Assembly (NCBI GenBank): GCA_035565675.1
Contig: DATMSA010000106.1
Span: forward strand, 1-23,137
Origin: Capillimicrobium sp035565675
GTDB lineage: Bacteria; Actinomycetota; Thermoleophilia; Solirubrobacterales; Solirubrobacteraceae
DNA length: 23,137 nucleotides
Direction: 5' to 3'
Part shown: in pieces, positions 23,048-23,137 of the stretch
Position numbering within the stretch: position 1 is the first letter of the stretch
Layout: each line of letters opens with the position of its first letter
Notes under the pieces: model-generated
Database searches by the model: none
The model's input: only the letters and a program-made list of their open reading frames with translations
What the model was told of the DNA's origin: nothing
Made by a program: the position numbers and the translations under genes

Positions 23048-23137
23048 GGGCGCACCGTCGCGCGATCGGGCCTGCGCCGCATCCGTCACGGTCCCCGGTC
23101 GAGGCCCCTGGGGTGTCGACTCGGGAGCGGCCCGGAC

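Overview
The window is about 23 kb of very GC-rich DNA with densely packed genes. Start codons are often GTG or TTG, several promoters look leaderless (a TANNNT-type -10 box just before the start codon), and gene content is actinobacterial: furA-katG, an ECF41-like sigma factor, a CASTOR/POLLUX-type channel, DUF6510 and an LLM flavoenzyme. I infer an Actinomycetota chromosome, possibly Thermoleophilia/Solirubrobacterales, from general resemblance only. There are no rRNA or tRNA genes, CRISPR arrays, insertion sequences or phage genes, and no gene-free stretch longer than 300 bases.

Layout. 1-2195 (-): an unusual fusion of an LLM-class flavin-dependent oxidoreductase with a berberine-bridge-type FAD oxidase, cut by the window edge. 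It is divergent from an HxlR regulator (2275-2637) that lacks an ATG/GTG/TTG start at the right place. 2710-4312 (-): an operon of a sulfite-oxidase-like molybdopterin enzyme, a ferredoxin-reductase-like flavoprotein and a DUF6510 zinc-ribbon protein. 4373-4921 (-): a RibD_C/DHFR-like reductase. 5076-7046 (+): a disulfide flavoprotein and a cyclodeaminase-like protein. 7075-8106 (-): a ketopantoate-reductase-family protein, divergent from a CASTOR/POLLUX-like channel (8219-10045, +).

10049-13576 (-): a four-gene osmoprotectant/quaternary-amine ABC importer (permease, ATPase with CBS domains, permease, lipoprotein) with ATGA stop/start overlaps. Divergent from it, 13664-16933 (+): an NTF2/SnoaL-like protein, a copper amine oxidase with all catalytic residues, and a TetR regulator. 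Convergent with that, 16944-19642 (-): furA-katG. A coherent reading is that the importer and amine oxidase handle amines, the oxidase releases H2O2 and ammonia, and KatG under FurA removes the peroxide. Only the gene order and enzyme chemistry support this.

19777-20187 (+): a PLDc_N/SHOCT membrane protein. 20237-20629 (-): a secreted SH3-like protein. 20698-21159 (-): a carboxymuconolactone-decarboxylase/AhpD-like protein. 21240-22755 (+): an ECF41-like sigma factor, a small GNAT protein and a VOC protein. 22883-23047 (-): a small protein of unknown function. The shared upstream region of the sigma factor and the AhpD-like gene carries TGTCACA-N16-GGTC, very close to the published ECF41 promoter. 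Most convergent gene pairs are separated by a long stem-loop.

The best leads are the helically phased TGTCA half-sites and dyad over the amine oxidase promoter and start codon, the amine-oxidation/peroxide neighbourhood, the ECF41 promoter match, the LLM-FAD fusion, and two genes whose start codons appear lost or miscalled.
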